From the NCBI GenBank assembly GCA_016290135.1, contig JAEESW010000011.1, positions 1 to 64,000 of the forward strand: DNA of 64,000 bases. The letters run 5' to 3'. The stretch's first letter is position 1; each line of letters begins with the position of its first letter. Both the position numbers and the translations under genes were made by a program. Below the pieces are notes generated by a model. The model made no database searches. It saw only the letters and a list, made by a program, of their open reading frames with translations, and was not told the DNA's origin. Below are positions 35,313 through 43,381 of the stretch, in pieces. Source of the DNA: a bacterium (GTDB lineage Bacteria; UBP6; UBA1177).

Positions 35313-35330
35313 GGTGGTAAGCTTACCACC
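35313..35330. promoter_or_regulatory. Palindromic operator site 2 of the Fic gene
   Basis: GGTGGTAAGCTTACCACC, a perfect 18-base palindrome with the same GTGGTAA half-site as site 1, centre-to-centre 75 bases away. Another half-site-like ACCACT stands at 35301. The spacing of about seven helical turns would suit cooperative or looped binding. Confidence 0.65.
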
Positions 35331-35842
35331 AAAAGCCCCTATTTTTCACTTTGGTGAGAAATCTTAAAGTAGAAACATATGCCAGAAACGGCGAAAAAAT
35401 GTGTTCAGATAACAGAAATTTGCCAGAAAACCGGTCAGCCGTACGCCGTTTTGTTGAAAAAACGGTACTTTTGTCATGTTTTAATATTGAAAAAACAGTA
35501 CTTTTGAGAAAAATCTGCAATAATATTCGATAGAATTCAGTTAGATCCGAAAATCGGAACTAGACTTGCAGCTGGAACCTGTTTATATGCTTCCTTTTAC
35601 GGTTGAAGATTTTTCTTAAAAACTTGTTTTTAAATACGATTTTTCTAAAATCTCCCGTTTTTTTTGATAATTTAATTTGAAGACAAAATGATGCTCAACG
35701 CAACGCAACGCAATTATCAGGACAGTGTCGCCAGCTTAAATCCAAGTCAAGGTTTTCGACCGGAAAAATTCAGATTTTTTCAATAATTATAGTCTGTTGC
35801 CAAAGGCAACATTTTTTATCATTTTATTAAAAGGAGAGAAAA
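35331..35842. other. AT-rich intergenic stretch, no supported gene
   Basis: About 510 bases between the Fic operators and the next gene. Short open frames exist on both strands (for example 35323-35520) but lack ribosome sites and lean on the repeat described separately. It also contains a short AACGC triple run at about 35697-35713. A promoter for 35843 should lie in the last 100 bases; I see no good match. Confidence 0.5.
35454..35506. repeat. Two 20-base near-identical direct repeats
   Basis: TTGAAAAAACGGTACTTTTG at 35454-35473 and TTGAAAAAACAGTACTTTTG at 35487-35506 differ at one base and begin 33 bases apart. GTAC at the centre makes each weakly palindromic. Could be binding sites or remains of an insertion. 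Confidence 0.7.
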
Positions 35843-36400
35843 ATGAGAGAAGAAGAATTTACTGCCAAACTTGTGTCAACTATCAATGCAAAATTTGCTG
35901 AAATTATGGCGGCAAAACCGGCTGACGCCAAATTTCTTAACTATCTTGATGCATTAGCCATTTCGCAAAGTGTAAGAAATGTTTTTATCAACACCAAACT
36001 TAATTATGTTCCGAATTTGATTGAAGCCGTATTGAATATGTGTGAAGCCGTCATGTCTCCTACTAAAACTGAGAAAATAGAAAAAATAAAGAAAGCCGGA
36101 GGACTTTTGGGCGGTACCACCGGAATTGCAATGATAATCGCTGGCATTGCCACTGCTTTTGGCTGGGGAGCAGGTGTAATTGCCGCTATCACGGCATTTT
36201 TCGTAGGAGTATCTCTTGTCCCCGTAATAGGTTGGATAGTAGGCGGAGTCAGCTTGGCAGTTATTGCCGGATATTTTGCTTTTTCCGGTAGCGATCCGAT
36301 AAAAAACACAGAAAGCTATATGAATGCACTGAGAGATGGTGTAACAAAAGCTATGCCGGAAGTTTGGAAAGAATTTGGGGACGAGTTGAGCAATGATTGA
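35843..36400 (+). CDS. Unrecognised membrane protein, first gene of a two-gene module
   Basis: 185 residues, AGGAGAG before the ATG. Residues 1-65 are soluble helical; about 85-150 form two to three Gly-rich membrane helices (GGLLGGTTGIAMIIAGIATA, VSLVPVIGWIVGGVSLAVIA), and a short hydrophilic tail follows. No signal peptide. Gly-zipper-like helices recall proteins that insert into membranes, such as bacteriocins or pore formers, but nothing specific is recognised. Overlaps the next gene by eight bases and shares its AT-rich composition, unlike flanking housekeeping genes. Confidence 0.7.
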   Translation: MREEEFTAKLVSTINAKFAEIMAAKPADAKFLNYLDALAISQSVRNVFINTKLNYVPNLIEAVLNMCEAVMSPTKTEKIEKIKKAGGLLGGTTGIAMIIAGIATAFGWGAGVIAAITAFFVGVSLVPVIGWIVGGVSLAVIAGYFAFSGSDPIKNTESYMNALRDGVTKAMPEVWKEFGDELSND

Positions 36401-37523
36401 TCATCTTCCTTTAAAGATTAGCGTCTTAACCGGAAATGTCGCTTACGGTTTTATTCCTGCAGAAACATTGCGTCACAATGTAGATAAACTTTTTCCGTAT
36501 CTTTCAAAATGTGAAATTGCAGATAGTGCATCCGGTTATCTCCACAGATGGCGCGAAGGACACGATTTATTGGTTGATATTCCCTCAACATTAGCGGATA
36601 AAGGATTCGGAGAGGCTACCCATCATGCCGGGCACATACTATTTACTGATTTTCCGACAAAAGCTGGAATTCCAATCCCCGGATTTTCACAATCCGGATT
36701 GGGAGAAATACTTAAAAATTTCAATATTTCGCCAGGTTGGATGAATTTGTCTCTTTTCGATACTGGAATCGGTTTCTTTTGTGTTGCTGAAGGTTGTGGA
36801 GATTTATACTCCGCCATAGCAGGAAATTTGGAGATGTCTTTTGAAACATTCGTTGACACTTTCGGGGAAGGCGCATTAGAAATTGCCTTAGCTGTTTCTG
36901 CACAAAATCCTATATTGCTTGCAGGAGGTATTGAAAATATCATAGCTGGTTTAGTTTCGGCATGGAAAACTTATACTTACTATGTTGATCCAGTTGATTT
37001 TTTCGGTGGAGCCGCAGGAGGTGCCATTGTTGGAGGACTTCTTACGCTTCTATTTTCAAAAGAGCCGACATTGCAAGGAAAGATGATTCAAAGTCTTAAA
37101 AACGCATCAAAATCAGCAGCGTTAGGCGGATTATTTACAGTCAAATCCTTCTTCGGATACGGAGCCCTGCTCGGAATGTTAGCGTATCAACTTGGAAATA
37201 TTGCCGCAAAAAAGGATTGTGAGAAAATTGCAAAAACCTACTCTATTGATGTGAAATCATTTGACTGTTTTCTTAAAACTGTTTGCGAAGGAAATCAAAA
37301 ATTTATGGATTTCTGGAACTCAAGTTTCAGCTGCAAAACTTTTGATGATTCGGCAGAAAATCTGAAGCTGAACAACAAACCACAAATATATTTTGAAAAC
37401 TGTGATTTTCTGTTTGATGATTCGACTACGGAAGTCTTCGACTCTTCCTCAAAAACTTTGGATGATTCCTCAACAGAACTCTTCGACACATCTGCAAAAA
37501 CTTTTGACGATTCGGACAATTAA
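36393..37523 (+). CDS. Unrecognised protein with hydrophobic Gly-rich core and FDDS-repeat tail, second gene of the module
   Basis: 376 residues, start overlapping the previous gene. Residues 1-160 are soluble with several conserved-looking patches (REGHDLLVDIPSTLADKGFG, THHAGHILFTDFPTKAGIPI). Residues 175-270 hold hydrophobic Gly/Ala-rich stretches (AAGGAIVGGLLTLLF, FGYGALLGMLAYQLGNIAAK). The last 45 residues are imperfect repeats around FDDSS(T/K) (DDSTTEVFDSSSKTLDDSST). The repeat tail and translational coupling suggest that both proteins act in one complex. I cannot name a family. Confidence 0.7.
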   Translation: MIDHLPLKISVLTGNVAYGFIPAETLRHNVDKLFPYLSKCEIADSASGYLHRWREGHDLLVDIPSTLADKGFGEATHHAGHILFTDFPTKAGIPIPGFSQSGLGEILKNFNISPGWMNLSLFDTGIGFFCVAEGCGDLYSAIAGNLEMSFETFVDTFGEGALEIALAVSAQNPILLAGGIENIIAGLVSAWKTYTYYVDPVDFFGGAAGGAIVGGLLTLLFSKEPTLQGKMIQSLKNASKSAALGGLFTVKSFFGYGALLGMLAYQLGNIAAKKDCEKIAKTYSIDVKSFDCFLKTVCEGNQKFMDFWNSSFSCKTFDDSAENLKLNNKPQIYFENCDFLFDDSTTEVFDSSSKTLDDSSTELFDTSAKTFDDSDN

Positions 37524-37557
37524 GAAATAGTCATTAACGGCAAGTAAAAAACGCTGA

Positions 37558-37656
37558 AGAACGACAATTTTCAAAATCGCAAACGCTCTCGAAGTCAAAC
37601 CTCATTATTTAGTCAAAAAAGTTAAAGAAAACCTGAACGGCGAAGTTCAGGGATGA
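37558..37656 (+). pseudogene. 3' remnant of an XRE-family helix-turn-helix regulator
   Basis: A 32-codon frame after an in-frame TGA reads RTTIFKIANALEVKPHYLVK and ends at TGA 37654. TIFKIANALEVKP is the standard end of the XRE recognition region (compare the usual TL.KIA.AL.V.P). No start codon or N-terminal half survives. It sits four bases from the end of the convergent toxin gene. Confidence 0.5.
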
Positions 37657-37659
37657 TAT

Positions 37660-37938
37660 TCAGAACAAATCGCTGTGAGTTCCTGTTCGGTACAAGGACA
37701 AAACAAGAACATCTTCCGAGATTTTATAAACCAAAAGCCAGTCAGGTTCGATATGGCATTCGCGATAACCGCTGTATATCTTGCCCTTTAAAGCATGATC
37801 CGAGTATTTTTGAGGCAGTTTTTCACCATCCGCAAGCAAAGTTATTGCTGTTTTGAGTTTTGAAATGTCACAGCCGCGCTTTACGGCCTGTTTATAATCC
37901 TTTTTAAATTGGGTAGTTATCTGTATCGAGTATTTCAT
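37660..37938 (-). CDS. RelE/YafQ-type mRNA interferase toxin
   Basis: 92 residues. FKKDYKQAVKRGCDISKLKT, then ALKGKIYSGYRECHIEPDWLLVYK and the end LYRTGTHSDLF match YafQ: the conserved His/Asp/Tyr-Arg surface and the C-terminal GTHSDLF. YafQ cuts mRNA on the ribosome. The start codon shares one base with the antitoxin stop, the typical TA arrangement. Confidence 0.9.
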   Translation of the reverse strand: MKYSIQITTQFKKDYKQAVKRGCDISKLKTAITLLADGEKLPQKYSDHALKGKIYSGYRECHIEPDWLLVYKISEDVLVLSLYRTGTHSDLF

Positions 37939-38219
37939 TAAGAATCAAGTTCCTCGAAAAGCTCGTCCACGCTTGAGAATTTTTTTGCATTAGGATCATT
38001 GATCATGCTGTCTCCCTCTTTCAATGCGGCTATTGTAACGGCATTCGGGTTTTCGATACGCACCTCGAACGGAAATCCGTGATGATATATTGCCTGCCTT
38101 AAAAAAACATTGATCGCGGTCGTCATATCCATTCCAAGAGCAGCAAAAAGCTGCTGAGCCTCCTGTTTTACCGCTTTGTTCATTCTGATAGTCATACTCG
38201 TGTCCGTGTTTGCCGCCAT
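37938..38219 (-). CDS. RelB/DinJ-type antitoxin
   Basis: 93 residues from ATG 38219, chosen for GGAGG nine bases upstream. The N-terminal ribbon-helix-helix (SMTIRMNKAVKQEAQQLFAA, GMDMTTAINVFLRQAIYHHG) binds DNA, and the C-terminal KKFSSVDELFEELD wraps the toxin. It should repress its own promoter directly upstream. Confidence 0.92.
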   Translation of the reverse strand: MAANTDTSMTIRMNKAVKQEAQQLFAALGMDMTTAINVFLRQAIYHHGFPFEVRIENPNAVTIAALKEGDSMINDPNAKKFSSVDELFEELDS

Positions 38220-38254
38220 AATTATTAACCTCCAAACCAACCAAAACAGATAAA

Positions 38255-38282
38255 ATTATACCGTTTTTATGTCTGTTGTCAA
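38255..38282 (-). promoter_or_regulatory. Consensus promoter with inverted-repeat operator for the TA pair
   Basis: On the minus strand, TTGACA (38277-38282) and TATAAT (38255-38260) are both perfect and 16 bases apart. The inverted repeat AACAGA (38245-38250) ... TCTGTT (38272-38277) brackets the promoter, fitting RelB repression. Confidence 0.75.
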
Positions 38283-38306
38283 TACAAAAGGCGTATTTTC
38301 AATTTG

Positions 38307-39905
38307 TCAGCTGTACATCATCGCGAGATCGCGCAGTCTTTCGGCGATCTTGTCGATCGGAGTGACTGTTTTGTCGGTCGTGGCGAAGAATGTGCCCCAG
38401 CCGGCTGCCGATTTCAGGCCTTTGCTGTAGAATTTGCGGATAAAGGGGTCGTTTTTTTCCACGAACATCCGGATGTCGTGCTCGGTGAAGGGGAAGACGA
38501 TGTCCATTCCGACGCTTTCGCCGAGATATTTTTTCATGACGAGGATGCGCGAATTGAGGTCTTTGTTGGAAACATGCGAGCTTTTCGCCTCGAGAATGTG
38601 GAGGTAGCCGTTTTTGAAGACGACGAGAGTGTCGATTTCAATGAGCGAACTTGCCTTACCGCTCAGTTTCACGTTCTGGAAAACCGATGCGATCGACTCT
38701 TTGAGGAGCGGATACTTCTCCATCGCGCGGCACACGGCGTAACTAATGATTTTTTCAAAGATCACGGATATTTGCGAGCGAGTGTTGAGAGTGCTTTCGC
38801 GCTCGATTTCTTTCACATATTTCTGCTTGAAGCGGTTGAAAACGGCTGATGTCACATCCATGCTTTTGACATCGGCGAGAGAGGTCGTTTTTTCAGAAAT
38901 TTTGGAAAAAAGAACGTCTAAAAAGTGCTGGACATCGCTTCTGAGGTCGGCTTTGTCGACTTCTCCGGCAAGCGGAAGGATCTTTCTGATGACCGCGTCC
39001 GGCATTTCAGCGTTGAATTTTTTCTGGCAGCCTGCAAGAGTCGTCCTGAAATCAAAGGAATCGGAGAAAGTCTGAAGTTCTCTTCTGCGGCTCATTTCGT
39101 TAAAGAAATCGGTGAGTTTTACCTTTATTTCGTTTTTTGCCGCATTGATTTCTGGGCGCAGGTGAGGCATTACACCGAAGATCCTCTGCAAAAACTTGTC
39201 GATCTGCTCTTCGCGGAAATTCTTCACCATAAAATCGTGAAGTTCCCCTTTGAGGTCGATGATCGTTTTCATGTTGTCGTAGGACGAGAAGAAGGCCCGC
39301 AGATTCATTGAGTTGCAGAGATTGGTGTAAAGCTCCTCAAACTGATCGGCGTTTTCCGCGAAATAATTCGTTTTGCCGTCATAAATCGTAAGAAAATCGG
39401 TAAGTTCCGCTCCGTAAAGGGTGAGACGCTCCTTCAGGTGCCAGTCGATCGAAACCGAGGATTTGTATTCGCGGAAAGACTGCTCTTTTATCGCGATCTT
39501 ATTGATCTGGCGCGTATCGAGATCGAAATATACGAGGAAAAAATCGAGATCCTGCTTTTCGGAAAAACGCTTGAGATACTCAGCGAAAACGATCCTGTGG
39601 ATCCCTTTTCCGCAGGAGGCGTCGCAGTAGATCTCGGTGATTCCGTATTCGTCGAAAACGCTTCTGACATGCCTTTTTAGCATCTCGATGATTTCGCCAA
39701 GATTCATATTTTTCTCAATGAAAACATTGATATACTTGATGTCTTCGCCGTCAGCGCGTTTCACTAAAACCGGAATATTTTTGTGCCAGTCGTTTTCCTG
39801 CGCCATCACGGTCGAGACAAAAATTATGACATCGGGAGCGGCTTCACGGATGAGAGATGCCTGAACGACAGTCTGACGCGAAAGGATCGTTACGAGAAGT
39901 TTCAT
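38307..39905 (-). CDS. CARF-domain, PD-(D/E)XK nuclease-like protein (Card1/Can2/DUF1887 type)
   Basis: 532 residues, overlapping nfo by one base (TAATG). Residues 1-150 look like a CARF Rossmann domain: [20 protein letters not shown], then PDVIIFVST, and later IYCDASCGKGIHRIVF. The C-terminal region (about 415-450) has EIDTLVVFKNGYLHILEAKS, which matches the D...E.K pattern of PD-(D/E)XK nucleases in DUF1887 proteins. In type III CRISPR systems such enzymes are switched on by cyclic oligoadenylate. Longer than usual, with a ~200-residue helical middle. No CRISPR or cas gene is visible in the window. Confidence 0.6.
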   Translation of the reverse strand: MKLLVTILSRQTVVQASLIREAAPDVIIFVSTVMAQENDWHKNIPVLVKRADGEDIKYINVFIEKNMNLGEIIEMLKRHVRSVFDEYGITEIYCDASCGKGIHRIVFAEYLKRFSEKQDLDFFLVYFDLDTRQINKIAIKEQSFREYKSSVSIDWHLKERLTLYGAELTDFLTIYDGKTNYFAENADQFEELYTNLCNSMNLRAFFSSYDNMKTIIDLKGELHDFMVKNFREEQIDKFLQRIFGVMPHLRPEINAAKNEIKVKLTDFFNEMSRRRELQTFSDSFDFRTTLAGCQKKFNAEMPDAVIRKILPLAGEVDKADLRSDVQHFLDVLFSKISEKTTSLADVKSMDVTSAVFNRFKQKYVKEIERESTLNTRSQISVIFEKIISYAVCRAMEKYPLLKESIASVFQNVKLSGKASSLIEIDTLVVFKNGYLHILEAKSSHVSNKDLNSRILVMKKYLGESVGMDIVFPFTEHDIRMFVEKNDPFIRKFYSKGLKSAAGWGTFFATTDKTVTPIDKIAERLRDLAMMYS

Positions 39906-40759
39906 TAGCCCTCCTGTTTTACAAAACTTTTGAGCAGTTCTATTTCAGCCGGCCATTTTTCAGGTTCAGGAGTCTCTAAAATCAGCGGGATATCGTCGGT
40001 GAAAGGCTGTTCTATGAGCCATTTGAAGCAGTCAAGCCCGATTGCGCCGTTACCGAGAGTTTCATGCCTGTCGACCTTGCTTCCGAGCATTTTTTTTGCG
40101 TCGTTGAAGTGCATTCCGCAAAGATATCTGAGTCCCACGGTTTTATCGAGTTCGCTGAAAGTTTTTCCGCACGCTTCAGGCGTGGTGAGATCGTAACCCG
40201 CGGCAAAGGCGTGGCAAGTGTCGATGCAGATGCCGACACGCGACTTGTCTTCAACTTTATCAATGATCTCGGCAAGATGTTCGAATCTGTATCCGACATT
40301 GGAGCCTTGCCCCGCTGTGTTTTCGATGACTGCAGTGACACCTTTTGTCTTATCGAGCGCTATATTTATCGATTCGGCGATTTTTGAAAGGCACTCGCTT
40401 TCGGTAATTTCGCGGAGATGGCTTCCGGGGTGGAAGTTGAGTCTGTCGAGCCCTAATATTTCGCAGCGTTTCATCTCGTCGCAGAAAGAGTTCCTCGATT
40501 TTTCAAGCCCTTCGGATGCCGGATGACCGAGATTTATGAGGTAGCTGTCGTGCGGAAGGATAGCGTTCGCCGCGAATGTCAGTTCAGCGCATTTCTCTTT
40601 GAAAGCCTCGATTGAAGCGGAAGAAAGCGGCTGCGCAAACCACTGTTTCTGGTTTTTGGTGAAGAGAGCAAAAGCCGTAGCGTTGATTTCAGCCGCGTTT
40701 TTCGGAGCGTTTTCGACTCCGCCTGAAGCCGAAACGTGTGCGCCGATGAATTTGACCAT
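39905..40759 (-). CDS. nfo: Endonuclease IV (AP endonuclease family 2)
   Basis: 284 residues. [19 protein letters not shown] opens the family; [27 protein letters not shown] and [14 protein letters not shown] supply the zinc ligands; [20 protein letters not shown] closes the site. The enzyme cuts DNA at abasic sites during base-excision repair. GGAGG precedes the ATG. Coupled to the CARF-nuclease gene. Confidence 0.95.
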   Translation of the reverse strand: MVKFIGAHVSASGGVENAPKNAAEINATAFALFTKNQKQWFAQPLSSASIEAFKEKCAELTFAANAILPHDSYLINLGHPASEGLEKSRNSFCDEMKRCEILGLDRLNFHPGSHLREITESECLSKIAESINIALDKTKGVTAVIENTAGQGSNVGYRFEHLAEIIDKVEDKSRVGICIDTCHAFAAGYDLTTPEACGKTFSELDKTVGLRYLCGMHFNDAKKMLGSKVDRHETLGNGAIGLDCFKWLIEQPFTDDIPLILETPEPEKWPAEIELLKSFVKQEG

Positions 40760-40826
40760 GAGATCCTCCTTTCAAAAAACACGGCATTTTAGCAGAAAAA
40801 AAATTGTTTCCGATTTTTTTGTTTTA

Positions 40827-40854
40827 TTGCCTACTAGCGCAAAAAATGTAAGAT
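40827..40854 (+). promoter_or_regulatory. Promoter for argS
   Basis: TTGCCT at 40827-40832 and TAAGAT at 40849-40854, 16 bases apart, 32 bases before the start codon. Confidence 0.4.
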
Positions 40855-40886
40855 TCCGCGTTTTTTTGACTTTTGAGGAGCAGAAA

Positions 40887-42602
40887 ATGGAACTTATAAG
40901 GATCAGACTCGAAAAACTTTTTAAAGAGGCGGTAAAAAACATCCGTCCCGATTTCGAAGAGTGGGAAAAACTTGTTCTGCAGCCGGCGACCGATGAGAAA
41001 TTCGGCGACTATCAGACAAATTTTGCAATGACTTCTTCAAAAATCTTCAGGCAGGCGCCTAAAATGATCGCGGAAAGTCTCATTGCGGCGATCCCCGAGA
41101 ATGATCTTACTGAAAAGATCGAAGTCGCCGGACCGGGTTTCATAAATATTTTTCTCAAAAAAGAGGCTCTTGCCGATGTAGTCGGAAAAACATTCACCGA
41201 AAAGTGGGATTTTTCGCACATAAACACTGACGGAACAGTAGTGATCGACTACTCTTCGCCCAATATCGCAAAGCCGATGCACGTCGGACACTTAAGGACC
41301 ACGATAATCGGCGACAGTATAAAAAGAATAATGAAATTCGTTGGTTACAACGTAATTGCCGACAATCATTTAGGCGACTGGGGAACGCAGTTCGGCAAAC
41401 TTATCGTCGGCTGGGAAAGGTGGCTCGACAAAGAGAATTTCGAGAAAGATCCGATCTCGGAACTTGAGAGGATCTACATAAAATTCGGCGACGAAGCCGA
41501 AAAGGATCCGGAACTTGAGGAACTTGCGAGGACAGAACTCAAAAAAGTCCAGGACGGCGATGAAAAAAACATGGCGCTCTGGAAAAAATTCGTCGATATA
41601 ACCCTTGCGGAGTGCAAAAAGATCTATGAATATCTGGGAGTAAAATTCGACACTTACTACGGAGAATCGTTCTATCACCCGCTTATGCCGAAGGTCATTG
41701 ACGAGCTTGTCGAAAAAGGGCTTGCGGTCGAAAGCGAAGGTGCTTTGGTCGTATTTTTTGACGAAAAAGAGAACCTTCATCCGTGCATCGTCAGAAAAAA
41801 AGACGGGGCTTTTCTCTATGCGACGAGCGATCTCGCGACAATAAAATACAAATACGAAAACTATAAGATGAACAAGGCGCTCTATGTCACCGACGACAGA
41901 CAGGCGGTCCACTTCAAGCAGATATTCAATGTCGCAGAGCGTGCGGGCTGGAAGATGGAATTTGTCCATATCCCGTTCGGAGTCCTCTCTTTCAACGGCG
42001 AGATCCTGAAGACACGCGCAGGAAACACGATAAAACTCGCAGACCTTTTCAAAGAGGCTGAAAGCAAAGGGCTCAGCGTTGTCGAAGAGAAAAATCCGGA
42101 ACTTCCGGCGGAAGAAAAGAGAAAGATCGCAAAAGCTGTCGGCATCGGTGCGCTCAAATACTCCGATCTTTCACAGAACAGGACGAGCAACATCGACTTT
42201 TCGTGGGAAAAGGCTCTCAGTTTTGAAGGAAACACCGCGCCTTACCTGCAGTATTCCTACGCAAGAGTGCAGTCGATAAAGCGCAAAGCGGCTGAAAAAG
42301 GGGTAACGCTCGATTTTAACTGCAAAATTTTATTGGAAAGCGATATCGTTAGAAGCATCGCGGCAAGTGTCGCAAAATTTCCGGAATGTGTCGAAAAAGC
42401 GGCTGAACTTTATAAACCCAACTTCATCGCCGACCACATTTTCGACCTCGTTCAGAAGTTCGGCACTTTCTACAATTCGACTCCGATCCTCAAAGCAGAG
42501 CCCGAAAAAATGCAGTCGCGCCTTCTTCTTGCCGAAGCGGTCGCAAGGACGATCAGAACAGGACTTGACCTTTTAGGCATCGAAGCGCCTGAAAAGATGT
42601 AG
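40887..42602 (+). CDS. argS: Arginyl-tRNA synthetase
   Basis: 571 residues from ATG 40887 with GAGGAG upstream; an open frame to 40599 is upstream noise overlapping nfo on the other strand. The HIGH motif is SSPNIAKPMHVGHLRTTIIG; the KMSKS region is degenerate as usual for ArgRS (LKTRAGNTIKL). The tRNA-binding C-terminal helical domain ends in LLGIEAPEKM. Charges tRNA-Arg. Confidence 0.97.
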   Translation: MELIRIRLEKLFKEAVKNIRPDFEEWEKLVLQPATDEKFGDYQTNFAMTSSKIFRQAPKMIAESLIAAIPENDLTEKIEVAGPGFINIFLKKEALADVVGKTFTEKWDFSHINTDGTVVIDYSSPNIAKPMHVGHLRTTIIGDSIKRIMKFVGYNVIADNHLGDWGTQFGKLIVGWERWLDKENFEKDPISELERIYIKFGDEAEKDPELEELARTELKKVQDGDEKNMALWKKFVDITLAECKKIYEYLGVKFDTYYGESFYHPLMPKVIDELVEKGLAVESEGALVVFFDEKENLHPCIVRKKDGAFLYATSDLATIKYKYENYKMNKALYVTDDRQAVHFKQIFNVAERAGWKMEFVHIPFGVLSFNGEILKTRAGNTIKLADLFKEAESKGLSVVEEKNPELPAEEKRKIAKAVGIGALKYSDLSQNRTSNIDFSWEKALSFEGNTAPYLQYSYARVQSIKRKAAEKGVTLDFNCKILLESDIVRSIAASVAKFPECVEKAAELYKPNFIADHIFDLVQKFGTFYNSTPILKAEPEKMQSRLLLAEAVARTIRTGLDLLGIEAPEKM

Positions 42603-42633
42603 ATCGAAATAATGTTATTATCGTTAAACGATT

Positions 42634-42694
42634 CGCGCCGTCGTCATATCGATATTTCGATATTTCGACATTACGGCATAATTTTAACGGCGCG
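42634..42694. repeat. Intergenic palindromic repeat, copy 3 (full length)
   Basis: CGCGCCGT (42634-42641) and ACGGCGCG (42687-42694) form a perfect 8-base inverted pair around TCGTCATATCGATATTTCGA and ACGGCATAATTTTA. It follows argS and precedes the tRNA cluster, so it may end the argS transcript. Confidence 0.6.
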
Positions 42695-42754
42695 TCAAAA
42701 CAAGAATAATTTCAGTGATTTGTGTGCTCAAATCGCTGAAATTAGACAAAAAAC

Positions 42755-42782
42755 TTGATTTTTTAAAAAATATTCGTAGTAT
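42755..42782 (+). promoter_or_regulatory. Promoter of the tRNA cluster
   Basis: TTGATT (42755-42760) and TAGTAT (42777-42782) spaced by 16 bases, 12 bases before tRNA-Pro. Confidence 0.5.
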
Positions 42783-42794
42783 GCGTCCGCCTTT

Positions 42795-42873
<79 letters not shown>

Positions 42874-42905
42874 TCAGGTCATTGGCAGCCGGATGCGTTG
42901 AGTGT

Positions 42906-42982
<77 letters not shown>

Positions 42983-43014
42983 TTTTTGATGTTCTTTTTA
43001 ATTTGAAGATACGT

Positions 43015-43090
43015 GGTGGGTGTAGTTCAATGGTAGAGCACCGGATTGTGGATCCGGGCGTTGTGGGTTCGAGCCCCACCTCCCACCCCA
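43015..43090 (+). tRNA. tRNA-His (GTG)
   Basis: 76 bases including the extra 5' G(-1) typical of tRNA-His and encoded CCA. Loop TTGTGGA gives GTG. One U-U mismatch in the acceptor stem (6-67). Confidence 0.93.
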
Positions 43091-43101
43091 TTACGCAATG
43101 T

Positions 43102-43177
43102 GGGCCCTTAGCTCAGCTGGTAGAGCAACTGACTCTTAATCAGTGGGTCGAAGGTTCGAATCCTTTAGGGCCTACCA
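43102..43177 (+). tRNA. tRNA-Lys (CTT)
   Basis: 76 bases with CCA. Acceptor GGGCCCT/AGGGCCT; loop CTCTTAA gives CTT. A second Lys tRNA (TTT) lies at 50672. Confidence 0.95.
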
Positions 43178-43246
43178 TCTTTTTTTCTACTTTGAACATC
43201 CCCTCACATTTTTAAGACTTTTTAAAAAGGATAAAATTCTATCCTT

Positions 43247-43329
43247 GCGAAAGTGGCGGAATTGGCAGACGCACCAGACTTAGGATCTGGCGGGAAACCG
43301 TGGGGGTTCGAGTCCCCCCCTTCGCACCA
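43247..43329 (+). tRNA. tRNA-Leu (TAG)
   Basis: 83 bases with a class II variable arm (CGGGAAACCG) and CCA. Loop CTTAGGA gives TAG. A 7-base hairpin AAGGATA/TATCCTT sits just before it (43227-43246), perhaps a processing or termination signal. Confidence 0.95.
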
Positions 43330-43381
43330 AGTCGGGCAAAGAGACTGGTTTTAATATAAACAAGTTTAACGGAGAAAAAAC

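Noticed and set aside
35323-35520. 65-codon minus-strand frame with a doubled KSTVFS motif
   Set aside because: The doubling comes from the DNA direct repeat; there is no ribosome site or recognisable protein.
42603-42794. Replication origin or attachment site next to the tRNA cluster
   Set aside because: AT-rich and palindromic, but there are no DnaA boxes, integrase gene or duplicated tRNA end; the palindrome belongs to a repeat seen at two other sites.
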